Shown: piece by piece, positions 26,303-34,338 of the stretch
How positions within the stretch are numbered: the first letter of the stretch is position 1
Layout: each line of letters opens with the position of its first letter
Assembly: GCF_004799665.1 (NCBI RefSeq)
Contig: NZ_CP031310.1
Span: 984,887-1,048,886 of the forward strand
Direction of reading: 5' to 3'
Source of the DNA: Halapricum salinum
Lineage (GTDB): Archaea; Halobacteriota; Halobacteria; Halobacteriales; Haloarculaceae
DNA: 64,000 bases
Notes under the pieces: model-generated
The model's input: the letters and a program-made list of their open reading frames with translations, nothing else
Database searches by the model: none
What the model was told of the DNA's origin: nothing
Made by a program: the position numbers and the translations under genes

Positions 26303-26752
26303 GTGCCACTGACACCCGGTGACGACGCGCCGACGTTCGCCGCCCAGAATCAGCACGACAAGCGGGTCGTCTGCCAGTACGACCGCCCGACAGTCGTCTA
26401 CTTCTACCCCCGCGACGACACGCCCGGCTGTACGATCGAAGCCGAGGGATTCGACGACTCGCTTTCGGCCTATCGGGAGGCCGGCGTCACTGTCTACGGC
26501 GTCTCGACCGACGACGTCGAGAGCCACCGCGAATTCGCCGACGAATACGACATCGCGTTCGACCTGCTGGCCGATCCCGACGGCAATATCGCCGACTCGT
26601 TCGATGTCCCGGTCGAGAACGGCGCGGCCGCCCGGACGACGTTCGTCGTCGTGGACGGCCAGGTCGTCGCGACCTACGAGGGCGTCCACCCCGAGGGCCA
26701 CGCCGCGGACGTGCTGGAAGATCTAGTCGAGACTGGGATCGTTTCGCCGTAG
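26303..26752 (+). CDS. bcp: peroxiredoxin of the BCP/PrxQ group
   Basis: This thiol peroxidase of about 149 residues has the peroxidatic site Y-P-R-D-D-T-P-G-C-T near residue 40. The position five residues later, Cys in E. coli Bcp, is Glu here, so a resolving Cys must be elsewhere or supplied by another thiol. GTG 26303 (V-P-L-T-P-G-D-D-A-P) is preferred because it matches the usual family start; a GTG at 26276 would add nine residues. It reduces peroxides in the cytoplasm. Confidence 0.88.
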   Translation: MPLTPGDDAPTFAAQNQHDKRVVCQYDRPTVVYFYPRDDTPGCTIEAEGFDDSLSAYREAGVTVYGVSTDDVESHREFADEYDIAFDLLADPDGNIADSFDVPVENGAAARTTFVVVDGQVVATYEGVHPEGHAADVLEDLVETGIVSP

Positions 26753-26873
26753 GGGCCACTTCGTCAGTTGATTTCCCGATACGGTTCTTCATATTTGCTT
26801 CAGGGAGGTTCACAACTTTCTCCTGACGGGAGGGAACTGATAGTTAGTCGTTCCAGCAAGCCTGTCGCACGTT

Positions 26874-26990
26874 CGCTAGGAGTTGACCTCGAAACCCTTG
26901 GAACCCCCACCGGTGGAAAGCCCTCACCTCGATCGCTAGGAATCAGTGACAACTTCACCAACTCGGGAAAGCCCTCACCTCGTTCGCGGT
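26874..26990 (-). repeat. two reverse-oriented ~51-bp tail-repeat units
   Basis: The motif ggaaagccctcacctcg occurs at 26915-26931 and 26966-26982, 51 bp apart, and cgctagga occurs at 26874 and 26934. Read on the minus strand these correspond to the units at 27390-27455 and 57465-57590 (consensus about CCTAGCCAGCGAGTCGAGGG then CTTTCC). Confidence 0.7.
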
Positions 26991-27056
26991 CGCTACGCGG
27001 CATATCCTCGCTCGCGGTGCTCGCTCGGATAGTGGCCGCCGTAGCGACTAGATAAA

Positions 27057-27312
27057 CGCGAGCGAGGTTCGCCCTTTCATCCACCAGGCTTCCGACCGCA
27101 CCGCATTATCGTTCCCCCACACCTCCCCGGTTCCGGCGCGAGTGCGCCGCGAGAGCAAGCTCTCGCGAGCCCTGCGTCGCTTCGCGCCGCAGGACGCCGG
27201 AACACGCTTCCTGACCGCCCCGCAGTGGCCGGGAGCGCGTCTTGTCGAGTGACCTGGGGAAGGGCAGGTTTGCTGTGCTGTTTCCTGGAGGATGAAAGGG
27301 CGAGACTCGGTG
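27057..27312 (+). repeat. structured intergenic element, copy 1
   Basis: The ends form an imperfect inverted repeat: cgaggttcgccctttcatcc (from 27063) pairs with the complement of ggatgaaagggcgagactcg (27290-27309). Inside are blocks shared with copy 2 at 57077-57318: ctccccgg, then a hairpin, then acacgcttcctgaccg, gtggccg and ggggaagggcagg. The hairpin of this copy (27130-27203) is closed by gttccggcg/cgccggaac and contains nested stems; its sequence is unlike that of copy 2. Non-coding on both strands as far as I can see. Could be a structured RNA, a mobile DNA element, or both. Confidence 0.75.
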
Positions 27313-27335
27313 GCGGTGAGCGTAGCGAACAGATG

Positions 27336-27386
27336 CGCTCAGCAACAGGGTTCCCGTGAGTGGAACGAACGGGATGCTGCTGAGCG
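27336..27386. repeat. second hairpin of structured element copy 1
   Basis: A perfect 9-bp stem cgctcagca/tgctgagcg closes a loop with an inner gttcc/ggaac stem. It sits between the outer inverted repeat and the tail units, the same place as a larger, unrelated hairpin in copy 2. Confidence 0.7.
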
Positions 27387-27389
27387 TGC

Positions 27390-27455
27390 GCCAGCGAGTC
27401 GAGGGCTTTCCTGCGTTATCAGCGTTGCAGTTATTGTCTCCTAGCCAGCGAGGCG
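27390..27455 (+). repeat. forward tail-repeat units, copy 1
   Basis: ccagcgagtcgagggctttc (27391-27410) and cctagccagcgaggcgagag (27440-27459) are two units about 51-53 bp apart, matching the array after copy 2. Confidence 0.7.
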
Positions 27456-27507
27456 AGAGGGTACGCCAAGGACCATTCCATCGATATCGAGAACCTCAGC
27501 CACGTTC

Positions 27508-27747
27508 TCAAGTATTCTCGTCGGACGAAGAGCGCAACAGGATGTCCGGTAGCACGTCCGACGGGTACTTTCCGGTTGCAACTCGCCACACGACGTACGC
27601 CGGAATCAGATAGATGAGCGTGAGGCCGATGGCATTTACGACTGTATTGAATGAGGATGAATAATATGGTTCGGGAAAAATCTCAAAAAATATGAAGACG
27701 ATGAACCAGAGCTGTGCACCATTGAATAGAACGCCTTCGTTGTCCAT
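27508..27747 (-). CDS. small two-helix membrane protein, AT-rich gene
   Basis: This 79-residue protein has two hydrophobic helices (residues about 12-25 and 36-55) rich in aromatic residues, and a polar C-terminal tail. Its ATG follows the TAA of the upstream gene at 27748 directly, so the two are one transcript. Base composition is markedly more AT-rich than the surroundings, suggesting recent acquisition. No family recognised. Confidence 0.6.
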   Translation of the reverse strand: MDNEGVLFNGAQLWFIVFIFFEIFPEPYYSSSFNTVVNAIGLTLIYLIPAYVVWRVATGKYPSDVLPDILLRSSSDENT

Positions 27748-28581
27748 TTATCGTTTCAGAGCATCCTCGGGGTCATTGAACTTTCCGATATCCCACAGAG
27801 TATCGGCATCAGTGTTGATATCTATGCTCAGGGGGTCTATCCCGATCGACACATTGTCGATTGGAATACTATGCTCAACCCAAAATGCTTCTGTGTGTTT
27901 GTAATACCCCAATATTGAACCTGCAACACCATCCAAGTTCTCTAATTCAGCATAGAGTTCAACGTATGAATTGTTTGGGAGAACTAACGGATCTGCCGAT
28001 AAATTGATTTCTCCAACAAGTCCTCCTCCGCTGCCACCTGTGGAATCAGAAAAGAAGCTTGCTGAATGAGGATTCTCGGCGTAGACATCCGGCTCACCTA
28101 CCAACGACCAGTGGTCACCATTAAACGCCATCCCGACGGCATCATTTGCATATGTCGCTGACCCTACTGAAGACTCGACATTCTCAAGATCGACCATCAC
28201 ATGGACGCTTATTTGATCTGTATGCGGAATCGTAACGGAAGCCACACTTAATTCCGAGTCACTTTTTTCATATCGATCCATCGTAGACACTTCATCGTCC
28301 GTCTCAAAGCTACTCTCTGGCGTGCCGGAGTCATGTACATATGCTAGATCGGCACGTTCCAACACGGACTCCACTTCATCTGAACCTCCCTCTCGAAATG
28401 CTGAACTCATTTGTTCGTGTAGCTCACCATTCGCTCCAGAAGGTCTGAACGCGGCTCCTTCACCTGGGGAATGAGACCTTCCACTGTTTTCTCTTTTTCC
28501 GCTTGCGATACCAATACTACTAATCAGTGAAAGTGAGCCGACTGATTTGATGAATTTTCGTCTTCTCTCTCTCTCATACAT
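27748..28581 (-). CDS. Tat-exported protein of unknown function, AT-rich gene
   Basis: This 277-residue protein starts M-Y-E-R-E-R-R-R-K-F-I-K with a twin-arginine motif and a short hydrophobic stretch, without a lipobox, so it is predicted to be exported by Tat and released or held by its partner. The mature part is acidic, Ser-rich and beta-rich. ATG 28581 is preferred over the upstream one because the R-R motif then lies close to the N terminus. AT-rich codons (AAT, GAT, TCA) contrast with neighbours. It is probably cotranscribed with the small membrane protein downstream. No recognised domain. Confidence 0.65.
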   Translation of the reverse strand: MYERERRRKFIKSVGSLSLISSIGIASGKRENSGRSHSPGEGAAFRPSGANGELHEQMSSAFREGGSDEVESVLERADLAYVHDSGTPESSFETDDEVSTMDRYEKSDSELSVASVTIPHTDQISVHVMVDLENVESSVGSATYANDAVGMAFNGDHWSLVGEPDVYAENPHSASFFSDSTGGSGGGLVGEINLSADPLVLPNNSYVELYAELENLDGVAGSILGYYKHTEAFWVEHSIPIDNVSIGIDPLSIDINTDADTLWDIGKFNDPEDALKR

Positions 28582-28660
28582 CAACAACCAAAAACAAATA
28601 CACATATAAATACTATCATTCGAATATAGTTAAATAGTTTATTCTCATGGTGACGATCGT

Positions 28661-29356
28661 TCACAATTGGTCATCCCCGTGTAAGGGAATGACGTACGCC
28701 TCGACAAACGTGACCAACTTCTCGACCAGTTCCTCGCGAGTCTCGAAGTACATGAATCTGAGGTCGTAGGCGTCGTCCATCTCGTCGATAGACGCACTAC
28801 TGAATCTCGGATCGTACGTTCCGTTGTCTCTTCGTTCCCCCTCTGCGAAGATGCAGAACATCCGTGGATCCCGCAGGGACTCGCCGGGTTTCCGGAGTCG
28901 AAAATGTTCAGGGATCGCACCCGTTTCTGCTCCGACACCAGTCGTGAGTCCTGCCTTGGTGAACACGAACGCGTTTCCTGCACTTGCTCTGGCAAAGGCC
29001 ACGGACTGATCGATGACGGCCATCCCTGGCTCGTCCAGCCCTTTGTCCGCTACTTCCTTCCGCGTCGGGATATCGACGTCACTCGCGATGAACGCAGTCG
29101 CCGCTGTTGCCTCGGAGATTCGCGATGCTATCTCCCGGAGAGTCGTCTCGATGAGATCCGGCTGTGGAACCTCATTACTCGGCGCGAGCGGATCCGTCGG
29201 AAGCGGGAACTCCCCCTCTGCATAGACGTATTTCGGATCCAACAACCGATACGGCCCCATCAAGAACAACAGTGGTGCTGACTCAGGGGCAGAAATAGAA
29301 CGCTCGATGATGTCTCCCACCGACTCCCCCCGGTATCTCATCTGCTCCATCGACAT
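28661..29356 (-). CDS. haloarchaeal conserved protein with nucleoside-deoxyribosyltransferase/TIR-like features
   Basis: This 231-residue protein (DUF7509-like, from memory) has a strand L-L-F-L-M-G-P-Y-R-L-L near residue 28, a helical region, A-F-I-A-S-D near residue 86, then S-V-A-F-A-R-A-S-A-G-N-A-F-V-F and G-V-G-A-E-T-G near residue 145, and a final M-Y-F-E-T-R-E-E-L. The order, with a G-x-x-x-E-x-G helix after a strand, recalls nucleoside 2-deoxyribosyltransferases and related TIR/STALD folds, which cleave N-glycosidic bonds of nucleotides or NAD. This fold match is my inference. It is divergent from the HTH gene at 29451. Confidence 0.6.
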   Translation of the reverse strand: MSMEQMRYRGESVGDIIERSISAPESAPLLFLMGPYRLLDPKYVYAEGEFPLPTDPLAPSNEVPQPDLIETTLREIASRISEATAATAFIASDVDIPTRKEVADKGLDEPGMAVIDQSVAFARASAGNAFVFTKAGLTTGVGAETGAIPEHFRLRKPGESLRDPRMFCIFAEGERRDNGTYDPRFSSASIDEMDDAYDLRFMYFETREELVEKLVTFVEAYVIPLHGDDQL

Positions 29357-29404
29357 CGTTTCGAGAGAGTCCCCCCAATATATAAATTAGTGTTGGAGAC
29401 GCGT

Positions 29405-29420
29405 CTTAACCAGCGTTAAG
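29405..29420. promoter_or_regulatory. palindromic operator candidate
   Basis: cttaac-cagc-gttaag is a perfect 6-bp inverted repeat, directly before an attttaac TATA-like box (29421-29428) and 31 nt before the ATG of the winged-helix gene. The position over the promoter elements suggests autorepression by that regulator or control of both divergent genes. Confidence 0.6.
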
Positions 29421-29450
29421 ATTTTAACGATAGGATCACGAGTAATCAGT

Positions 29451-29816
29451 ATGAGCGAGCGAGAGACAGTTCGAGACGACCGACCAACTGCGCGCGAGCG
29501 AGTCGAGGAGGAGTTGCTCGGGGAGGACCTCGATCTCGGACGAGAGGTGGCTCGGCTCAGCGCGATGGGTGAGGCGACGCGGTTTACGATTCTCTATCTG
29601 CTCGCGACCGACGGTGAGACCTCCAGCGGCGAACTGGCGACGTTGCTCGACAGACGCCAGAACGACCTCTATCACCATCTGAACAAACTGGAAGAAGCGG
29701 GGCTCGTCGGGAAGTACCGCGAAGGTGGCGATCGCGTGTACGAACTGTCACCGCTGGCAGAAGCGATCGTTCCACAGATATTCGACTCGATCCGGGATCG
29801 GGCAGTCGTCGCCTGA
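29451..29816 (+). CDS. ArsR-like winged-helix transcriptional regulator
   Basis: This 121-residue protein has a helix-turn-helix in residues about 40-105: A-M-G-E-A-T-R-F-T-I-L-Y-L-L, S-S-G-E-L-A-T-L-L-D-R-R-Q-N-D-L-Y-H-H-L-N-K-L and the wing with Y-R-E-G-G-D-R-V-Y-E-L-S. The HHLNKL recognition-helix end is typical of ArsR-type haloarchaeal regulators. No metal-binding Cys is present. It is divergent from the gene at 28661-29356 with a palindrome between them, so that gene is the likely target. Confidence 0.85.
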   Translation: MSERETVRDDRPTARERVEEELLGEDLDLGREVARLSAMGEATRFTILYLLATDGETSSGELATLLDRRQNDLYHHLNKLEEAGLVGKYREGGDRVYELSPLAEAIVPQIFDSIRDRAVVA

Positions 29817-29863
29817 CTTGCCCTACTGAAGTGCGGTCAGGTCGCTGATAGCTGGTGGGCGTA

Positions 29864-30796
29864 TCACTCTGCCAGCAGTGCCGTCCGCAGGCCTTCGGCC
29901 ACGTCCGCGATCGCTTCCGTCGAACGGTCGATCTGATCGGTCATCGAGACGAACCCGTGGATCATGTCTTCGTACTCGACGTGGCGGACAGCGACGCCCG
30001 CCGCCTGGAGTTGTTCGGCGTAGGCACGTCCGCCGTCTCTGAGCGGGTCGAACCCGGCCGTGATGACCGTCGCCGGCGGCAGTCCCGAGAGATCACAGGC
30101 TCTCGTGGGGTCGGCGTAGGGGTTCTGGAGGGTGATCTCGCTGCCGTAGTAACAGTCCCGAAACCACTCCAGGTCCGCGCGCGAGAGCACGAGATCGGCG
30201 TGTTCCCGAACTGACTCCTGGTCTTCTCTGGTCCCGACACCCGGGTAGATCAGCGCCTGGTAGTCGATCTCGGGGCCGCCGCGGTCGCGGGCGGCCAGTG
30301 TCGTGACCGTAGCCAGATTCCCGCCCGCGCTGTCGCCGACGACCGCCAGTTGGCCCGTCCCGCCAAGGGAGTCGGTGTGATCGGCGACCCACTCGGTCGC
30401 GGCGATGGCGTCCTCGACAGCACCAGGAAACGGGTGTTCGGGCGCGAGCCGATAGTCTACCGAGACGACGACACACTCGCTCTCGCGGGTCAGATACCGA
30501 CAGAGGGCGTCGTGACTCTCCAGATCGCCGCTGACGAACCCACCGCCGTGGAAGTAGACGATCGTGGGAAAAGGTGTCTCACCCTCGGGGCGGTAGATTC
30601 GGATCGAAATCTCGCCGTCGGGACCGGCGATCGCCCGGTCGTGGACGGTCCCGACGGATGGGGCGTCCCGGAGCCACGCGCCCAGGCGTGTGAGCCAACG
30701 GAGCCCCCGGACGCTCTGGTCTGGCAACAGGCGCTGCACCCGCCGCTGACGTCGGACCATCGTCGCTGCCTGCGGGTGGAGGCCGTCCGGTAGCAT
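29864..30796 (-). CDS. alpha/beta-hydrolase esterase, hormone-sensitive-lipase family
   Basis: This 310-residue enzyme has the H-G-G-G-F oxyanion motif near residue 79, the nucleophile elbow G-D-S-A-G-G near 153, and later Asp and His candidates (G-F-D-P-L, M-I-H-G-F). It would hydrolyse short-chain carboxylic esters in the cytoplasm; no signal peptide is visible. It follows the 30800-31360 gene on the same strand with only 3 nt between, so they are probably cotranscribed. Confidence 0.9.
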   Translation of the reverse strand: MLPDGLHPQAATMVRRQRRVQRLLPDQSVRGLRWLTRLGAWLRDAPSVGTVHDRAIAGPDGEISIRIYRPEGETPFPTIVYFHGGGFVSGDLESHDALCRYLTRESECVVVSVDYRLAPEHPFPGAVEDAIAATEWVADHTDSLGGTGQLAVVGDSAGGNLATVTTLAARDRGGPEIDYQALIYPGVGTREDQESVREHADLVLSRADLEWFRDCYYGSEITLQNPYADPTRACDLSGLPPATVITAGFDPLRDGGRAYAEQLQAAGVAVRHVEYEDMIHGFVSMTDQIDRSTEAIADVAEGLRTALLAE

Positions 30797-30799
30797 CGG

Positions 30800-31360
30800 C
30801 TAGGCGAGTGTGACTTCGATTCGACCTCGCCGGAGCCGGTGAACGACGGTCTCGATCTCGACGCCGGCCGGCAATTCCTCGATCAGCGTCACGACCCGGG
30901 CACGGCGACCGGGTTCGATCGTCACCGATCGGGTGTGACAGCCCGGCCCGAACCGATCGGGGTCCAGCGAGAGCGACGACGGCTGGTAGGTGTAATCGTC
31001 GGTGCCGAGAAACCGTGTCCGATTGGGATTCCAGCGTAGTGGCTCGTCGCCGGTGTTCTCCAGATCGAGCAGTATCAGCAGTCGCTGCTGGGCTTCCTCG
31101 GCCGCGTCGAGCTGGTGGTCGTAGGCGACTGCGCCGAGTTCGACGTTTGGGACGGCCAAGATCGTTCCCGAGATGCCGTCCGTCCGGATCGCCGCCGAGC
31201 GGCCAGCCAGTTGTCCGGCCAGTTCGGCGTTCGACCGACCAACGGGGCCGGTGGCCTCCCGCGACGGTTCCCCACCGCTATCGTGGAAGTCGACGCGCCG
31301 GACCGACCGTTCCGGTCCGGACCCACGTCCCTGATTGCGTCGCACGTGTTGGCCATTCAC
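30800..31360 (-). CDS. conserved hypothetical beta-rich protein
   Basis: This frame of 186 residues has a low-complexity N-terminal part and a beta-rich half from about residue 65 (L-L-I-L-L-D-L-E-N-T-G-D-E-P-L-R-W, then R-R-A-R-V-V-T-L-I-E), like Ig-like DUF4352-type domains that describe accessory or chaperone-like folds. No signal peptide is clear. The start is uncertain: valine codons further in could also serve. It precedes the esterase with 3 nt spacing. Confidence 0.55.
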   Translation of the reverse strand: MNGQHVRRNQGRGSGPERSVRRVDFHDSGGEPSREATGPVGRSNAELAGQLAGRSAAIRTDGISGTILAVPNVELGAVAYDHQLDAAEEAQQRLLILLDLENTGDEPLRWNPNRTRFLGTDDYTYQPSSLSLDPDRFGPGCHTRSVTIEPGRRARVVTLIEELPAGVEIETVVHRLRRGRIEVTLA

Positions 31361-31452
31361 ACGGCCCCTATGAATATCCTCCGGCGTCGCACTCTGTGGA
31401 CGGTTCGGCCGCTATGGGAGGTCTTTTTACTGAGAGTGCCGGACAGGGGAAT

Positions 31453-34338
31453 ATGACCGCTCCGCCACGCAACGACGAGTACGAACCGGGTGCCCTGGAG
31501 CACAAGTGGCGCACCCGCTGGGACGAACAGGGGCGCTACGAGGCCGACCCCGAAGAGGGCGAGGAGGACCCCACCTTCATCACGGTCCCCTACCCCTACC
31601 CCAGCGGCGGAATGCACATCGGCCACTGTCGCACGTTTACTGTGCCCGACGTCTACGCCCGCTATCGCCGCCTGCAGGGCGATAACGTCCTCTTTCCGCT
31701 GGCCTGGCACGTCACCGGCACGCCCATCATCGGCGCTGTCGAGCGCCTCAAAGAGGGCGAGGAAGAACAGCTGTCGGTCCTGCGAGACACCTACAACGTC
31801 CCTGAGGACACCCTGCAGGACCTGGAGACCCCGATGGGCTTCGCCCGCTACTTCATCGAGAACCACTACAAGAAGGGATTCAAGCAACTCGGCCTCTCGA
31901 TCGACTGGCGCCGGGAGTTCACCACGAACGACGAGCGCTACTCGAAGTTCATCACCTGGCAGTACGAGACGCTCAAGGAGCGCGGGCTGCTGGAGAAGGG
32001 GCTCAATCCGGTCAACTACTGTACCAACGAGGAGCAGCCGGTCACGACCCACGACCTCCTCGAAGGTGAAGACGCGGAGTTCCAGGAGTTCACGCTCGTG
32101 AAGTTCGGGGCCGAGATCGACGGTCAGGAGGTCGTCGCGCCGATGGCGACCCTCCGGCCCGAGACGGTTCGCGGTGTGACAAATGCGTACGTCAATCCCG
32201 GCGCCGAGTACGTGCTCGCCGACGTGGACGGAGAGACGTGGTTCTGCTCGGCCGAGGCCGCCGAGAAGTTCGAGTTGCAGGCCCGCGACGTCGAGATCAG
32301 AGTGGAGGTCGCTGTCGAGGACATCATCGGCCAGACGGTCACCAACCCCGTCACCGGCGACGAGGTGCTGATCCTCCCGGCGGACTTCGTCGACGCCGAC
32401 AACGCCACCGGGGTCGTCATGTCCGTGCCCGCCCACTCGCCGGACGACTACGTGGCGCTGCAAGAGGCGAAAGCTGACGACGAGCGCATGCGCGAGTACG
32501 GGATCGACCCCGACGCTGTCGAAGCTATCGAACCGGTCCCGATCCTCTCGATCGAGGGCTACGGCGAGATCCCAGCGAGGGACGCCGTCCAGGCCGCCGG
32601 AATCGAATCCAGCGACGACCCCAAACTGGAAGACGTGACCGCGGATCTCTACCAGGACGAGTTCCACGCTGGGCGACTCCTCGATTCCTACGGCGAGTTC
32701 GCGGGCGAGGTCATCGAGGACGTCCGGGAGCGGTTCCGCGATCACTACCGTGACGAGAATCTGTTCGACCTGATGTACGAGTACACCGAAGAGGTCGTCT
32801 GCCGGTGTGGCGGCGACGTCGAGGTGGCGCGTGCGGACACGTGGTTCCTCCGCTACAGCGACGAGGAGTGGAAGCAGAAGGCCTACGACGCCGTCTCCCA
32901 GCTGGAGGCGATCCCAGAGAGCACCCGCGAGCAGTACGACCACACCATCGGCTGGCTCGAAGAGTGGCCGGCCATTCGTAACTACGGCCTCGGCACGCGA
33001 CTGCCGTGGGACGAGGACTTCGTCATCGAGCCCCTGAGCGACTCGACGATCTACATGTCCTACTACACCGTCGCCCACCGCCTGCAGGACGTGCCCGTCG
33101 AGGAGATGGATCACGACTTCTTCGACACGCTGTTCTACGGCGAAGACGCGGTGGACGAGCCGGACGAACGGGCGCTGGACCTTCGCGAGGAGTGGGACTA
33201 CTGGTACCCCGTCGACTTCCGGTGTTCGGGCAACGACCTGATCCAGAACCATCTGACCTTCTACCTGTTCCACCACGCCGAGCTGTTCGACCAGGCCAAC
33301 TGGCCCCAGGGGATCACCGTGATGGGGATGGGCCTGCTCGAAGGTGAAGCGATGTCCTCCTCGAAGGGGCACGTCGTGCTCCCCGGTGAAGCGATCGACG
33401 AGTACGGGGCCGACACCGTCCGGTTCTTCCTTCTCAACAGCTCCGAACCGTGGCAGGATTTCGACTGGCGAGCCGACCAGGTCGGGACGACCCGGAACCA
33501 GCTCGAACGGTTCTGGTCTCGGGCCCAAGAAGTCATTCAGACACCCGTCCCCGAGGGCGCTCGCGACGAACTGAAACACGTCGATCGCTGGCTGCTGTCG
33601 AAACTGCAGAGTACAGTCAGGGAGGCTACGGGGTCGATGGATCGTTTCGAGACGCGCAGTGCCTCCCAGGCTGCGTTCTACCAGTTCGACGAGCACCTGA
33701 AGTGGTACCGCCGCCGGACCGACACCGACCGGCCGGGCGCGAAGTGGGTGCTGCGCGAGGTATTGCGGACCCGGCTGCGGCTGCTGGCTCCGTTCGTCCC
33801 GTTCATGGCCAACGAACTCCACGAACAGCTGGCGGGCGAACCCGTCGAGGACGCCGCCTGGCCCGAACCCGACCCCGAGTTCGAGTCGAAACGCACCGAG
33901 GTCGAGGAGTCGCTGATCGCCGACGTCACCGACGACGTGGCCGACATCGTCGACGTCACCGACACCGACCCCGAGACGATCCGGCTGTACGTCGCCGCCG
34001 ACTGGAAGCGGACGGTCTTCGATACCGTCGTCGAGACGGGCCCGGACGTCGGCGCGGTCATGGGGAAGGTCATGCAGCACGAATCGCTGCGGGAGAAGGG
34101 GAACGAGGTCAACGACCTCGCTCAGGAGATGGTCAGCGTCGTGCGCGAGCGCGACGACGAGACGCTCCAGGCGATGGGCGAGATCGACGAGCAGTCGGTC
34201 TACGAGGCCGCCCGGTCGTTCCTCGCCGGGGAGTTCGACGCCGACGTCGAAGTGTACGCCGAGGACGAAGATCCGTACGACCCCGCCGGGAAGGCGAGCC
34301 AGGCCGAGCCGTTCCGGCCGGCCGTCCACCTCGAATAA
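31453..34338 (+). CDS. leuS: leucyl-tRNA synthetase
   Basis: This 961-residue class I aminoacyl-tRNA synthetase carries P-S-G-G-M-H-I-G-H (HIGH signature) near residue 57 and A-M-S-S-S-K-G (KMSKS-type) near residue 634. The CP1 editing domain lies between, with T-L-R-P-E-T near residue 233 and V-P-A-H-S-P-D-D near 325. The archaeal/eukaryotic-type layout and length fit. ATG 31453 is used; the open frame to the left lacks homology and overlaps the divergent gene. Confidence 0.96.
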   Translation: MTAPPRNDEYEPGALEHKWRTRWDEQGRYEADPEEGEEDPTFITVPYPYPSGGMHIGHCRTFTVPDVYARYRRLQGDNVLFPLAWHVTGTPIIGAVERLKEGEEEQLSVLRDTYNVPEDTLQDLETPMGFARYFIENHYKKGFKQLGLSIDWRREFTTNDERYSKFITWQYETLKERGLLEKGLNPVNYCTNEEQPVTTHDLLEGEDAEFQEFTLVKFGAEIDGQEVVAPMATLRPETVRGVTNAYVNPGAEYVLADVDGETWFCSAEAAEKFELQARDVEIRVEVAVEDIIGQTVTNPVTGDEVLILPADFVDADNATGVVMSVPAHSPDDYVALQEAKADDERMREYGIDPDAVEAIEPVPILSIEGYGEIPARDAVQAAGIESSDDPKLEDVTADLYQDEFHAGRLLDSYGEFAGEVIEDVRERFRDHYRDENLFDLMYEYTEEVVCRCGGDVEVARADTWFLRYSDEEWKQKAYDAVSQLEAIPESTREQYDHTIGWLEEWPAIRNYGLGTRLPWDEDFVIEPLSDSTIYMSYYTVAHRLQDVPVEEMDHDFFDTLFYGEDAVDEPDERALDLREEWDYWYPVDFRCSGNDLIQNHLTFYLFHHAELFDQANWPQGITVMGMGLLEGEAMSSSKGHVVLPGEAIDEYGADTVRFFLLNSSEPWQDFDWRADQVGTTRNQLERFWSRAQEVIQTPVPEGARDELKHVDRWLLSKLQSTVREATGSMDRFETRSASQAAFYQFDEHLKWYRRRTDTDRPGAKWVLREVLRTRLRLLAPFVPFMANELHEQLAGEPVEDAAWPEPDPEFESKRTEVEESLIADVTDDVADIVDVTDTDPETIRLYVAADWKRTVFDTVVETGPDVGAVMGKVMQHESLREKGNEVNDLAQEMVSVVRERDDETLQAMGEIDEQSVYEAARSFLAGEFDADVEVYAEDEDPYDPAGKASQAEPFRPAVHLE

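Larger units (their letters stand above)
26753..27507. other. 755-bp gene-free region made of structured repeats
   Basis: No gene is supported. It contains two reverse-oriented tail units (26874-26990), the structured element (27057-27312), a further hairpin (27336-27386) and forward tail units (27390-27455), described separately. The first ~110 bp after the peroxiredoxin gene hold only a short ctcc/ggag hairpin. Confidence 0.6.

Noticed and set aside
27057-27312. Structured element considered as SRP RNA, RNase P RNA or another known archaeal RNA
   Set aside because: None of the conserved sequence landmarks of those RNAs could be recognised, and two copies in one window argue against a single-copy housekeeping RNA.
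27356-27613. 85-codon plus-strand open frame through the tail units
   Set aside because: It consists of repeat DNA and the reverse of the neighbouring small gene, with no start signal or plausible protein features.
31015-31452. 146-codon N-terminal extension of leuS
   Set aside because: It overlaps the divergent gene, has arginine-rich shadow composition and the known synthetase start pattern begins at 31453.
31357-34329. 990-codon open frame on the minus strand opposite leuS, and similar long antisense frames such as 987-2660
   Set aside because: GC-rich codon bias leaves antisense frames open; these have no motifs, biased composition and lie fully opposite well recognised genes.
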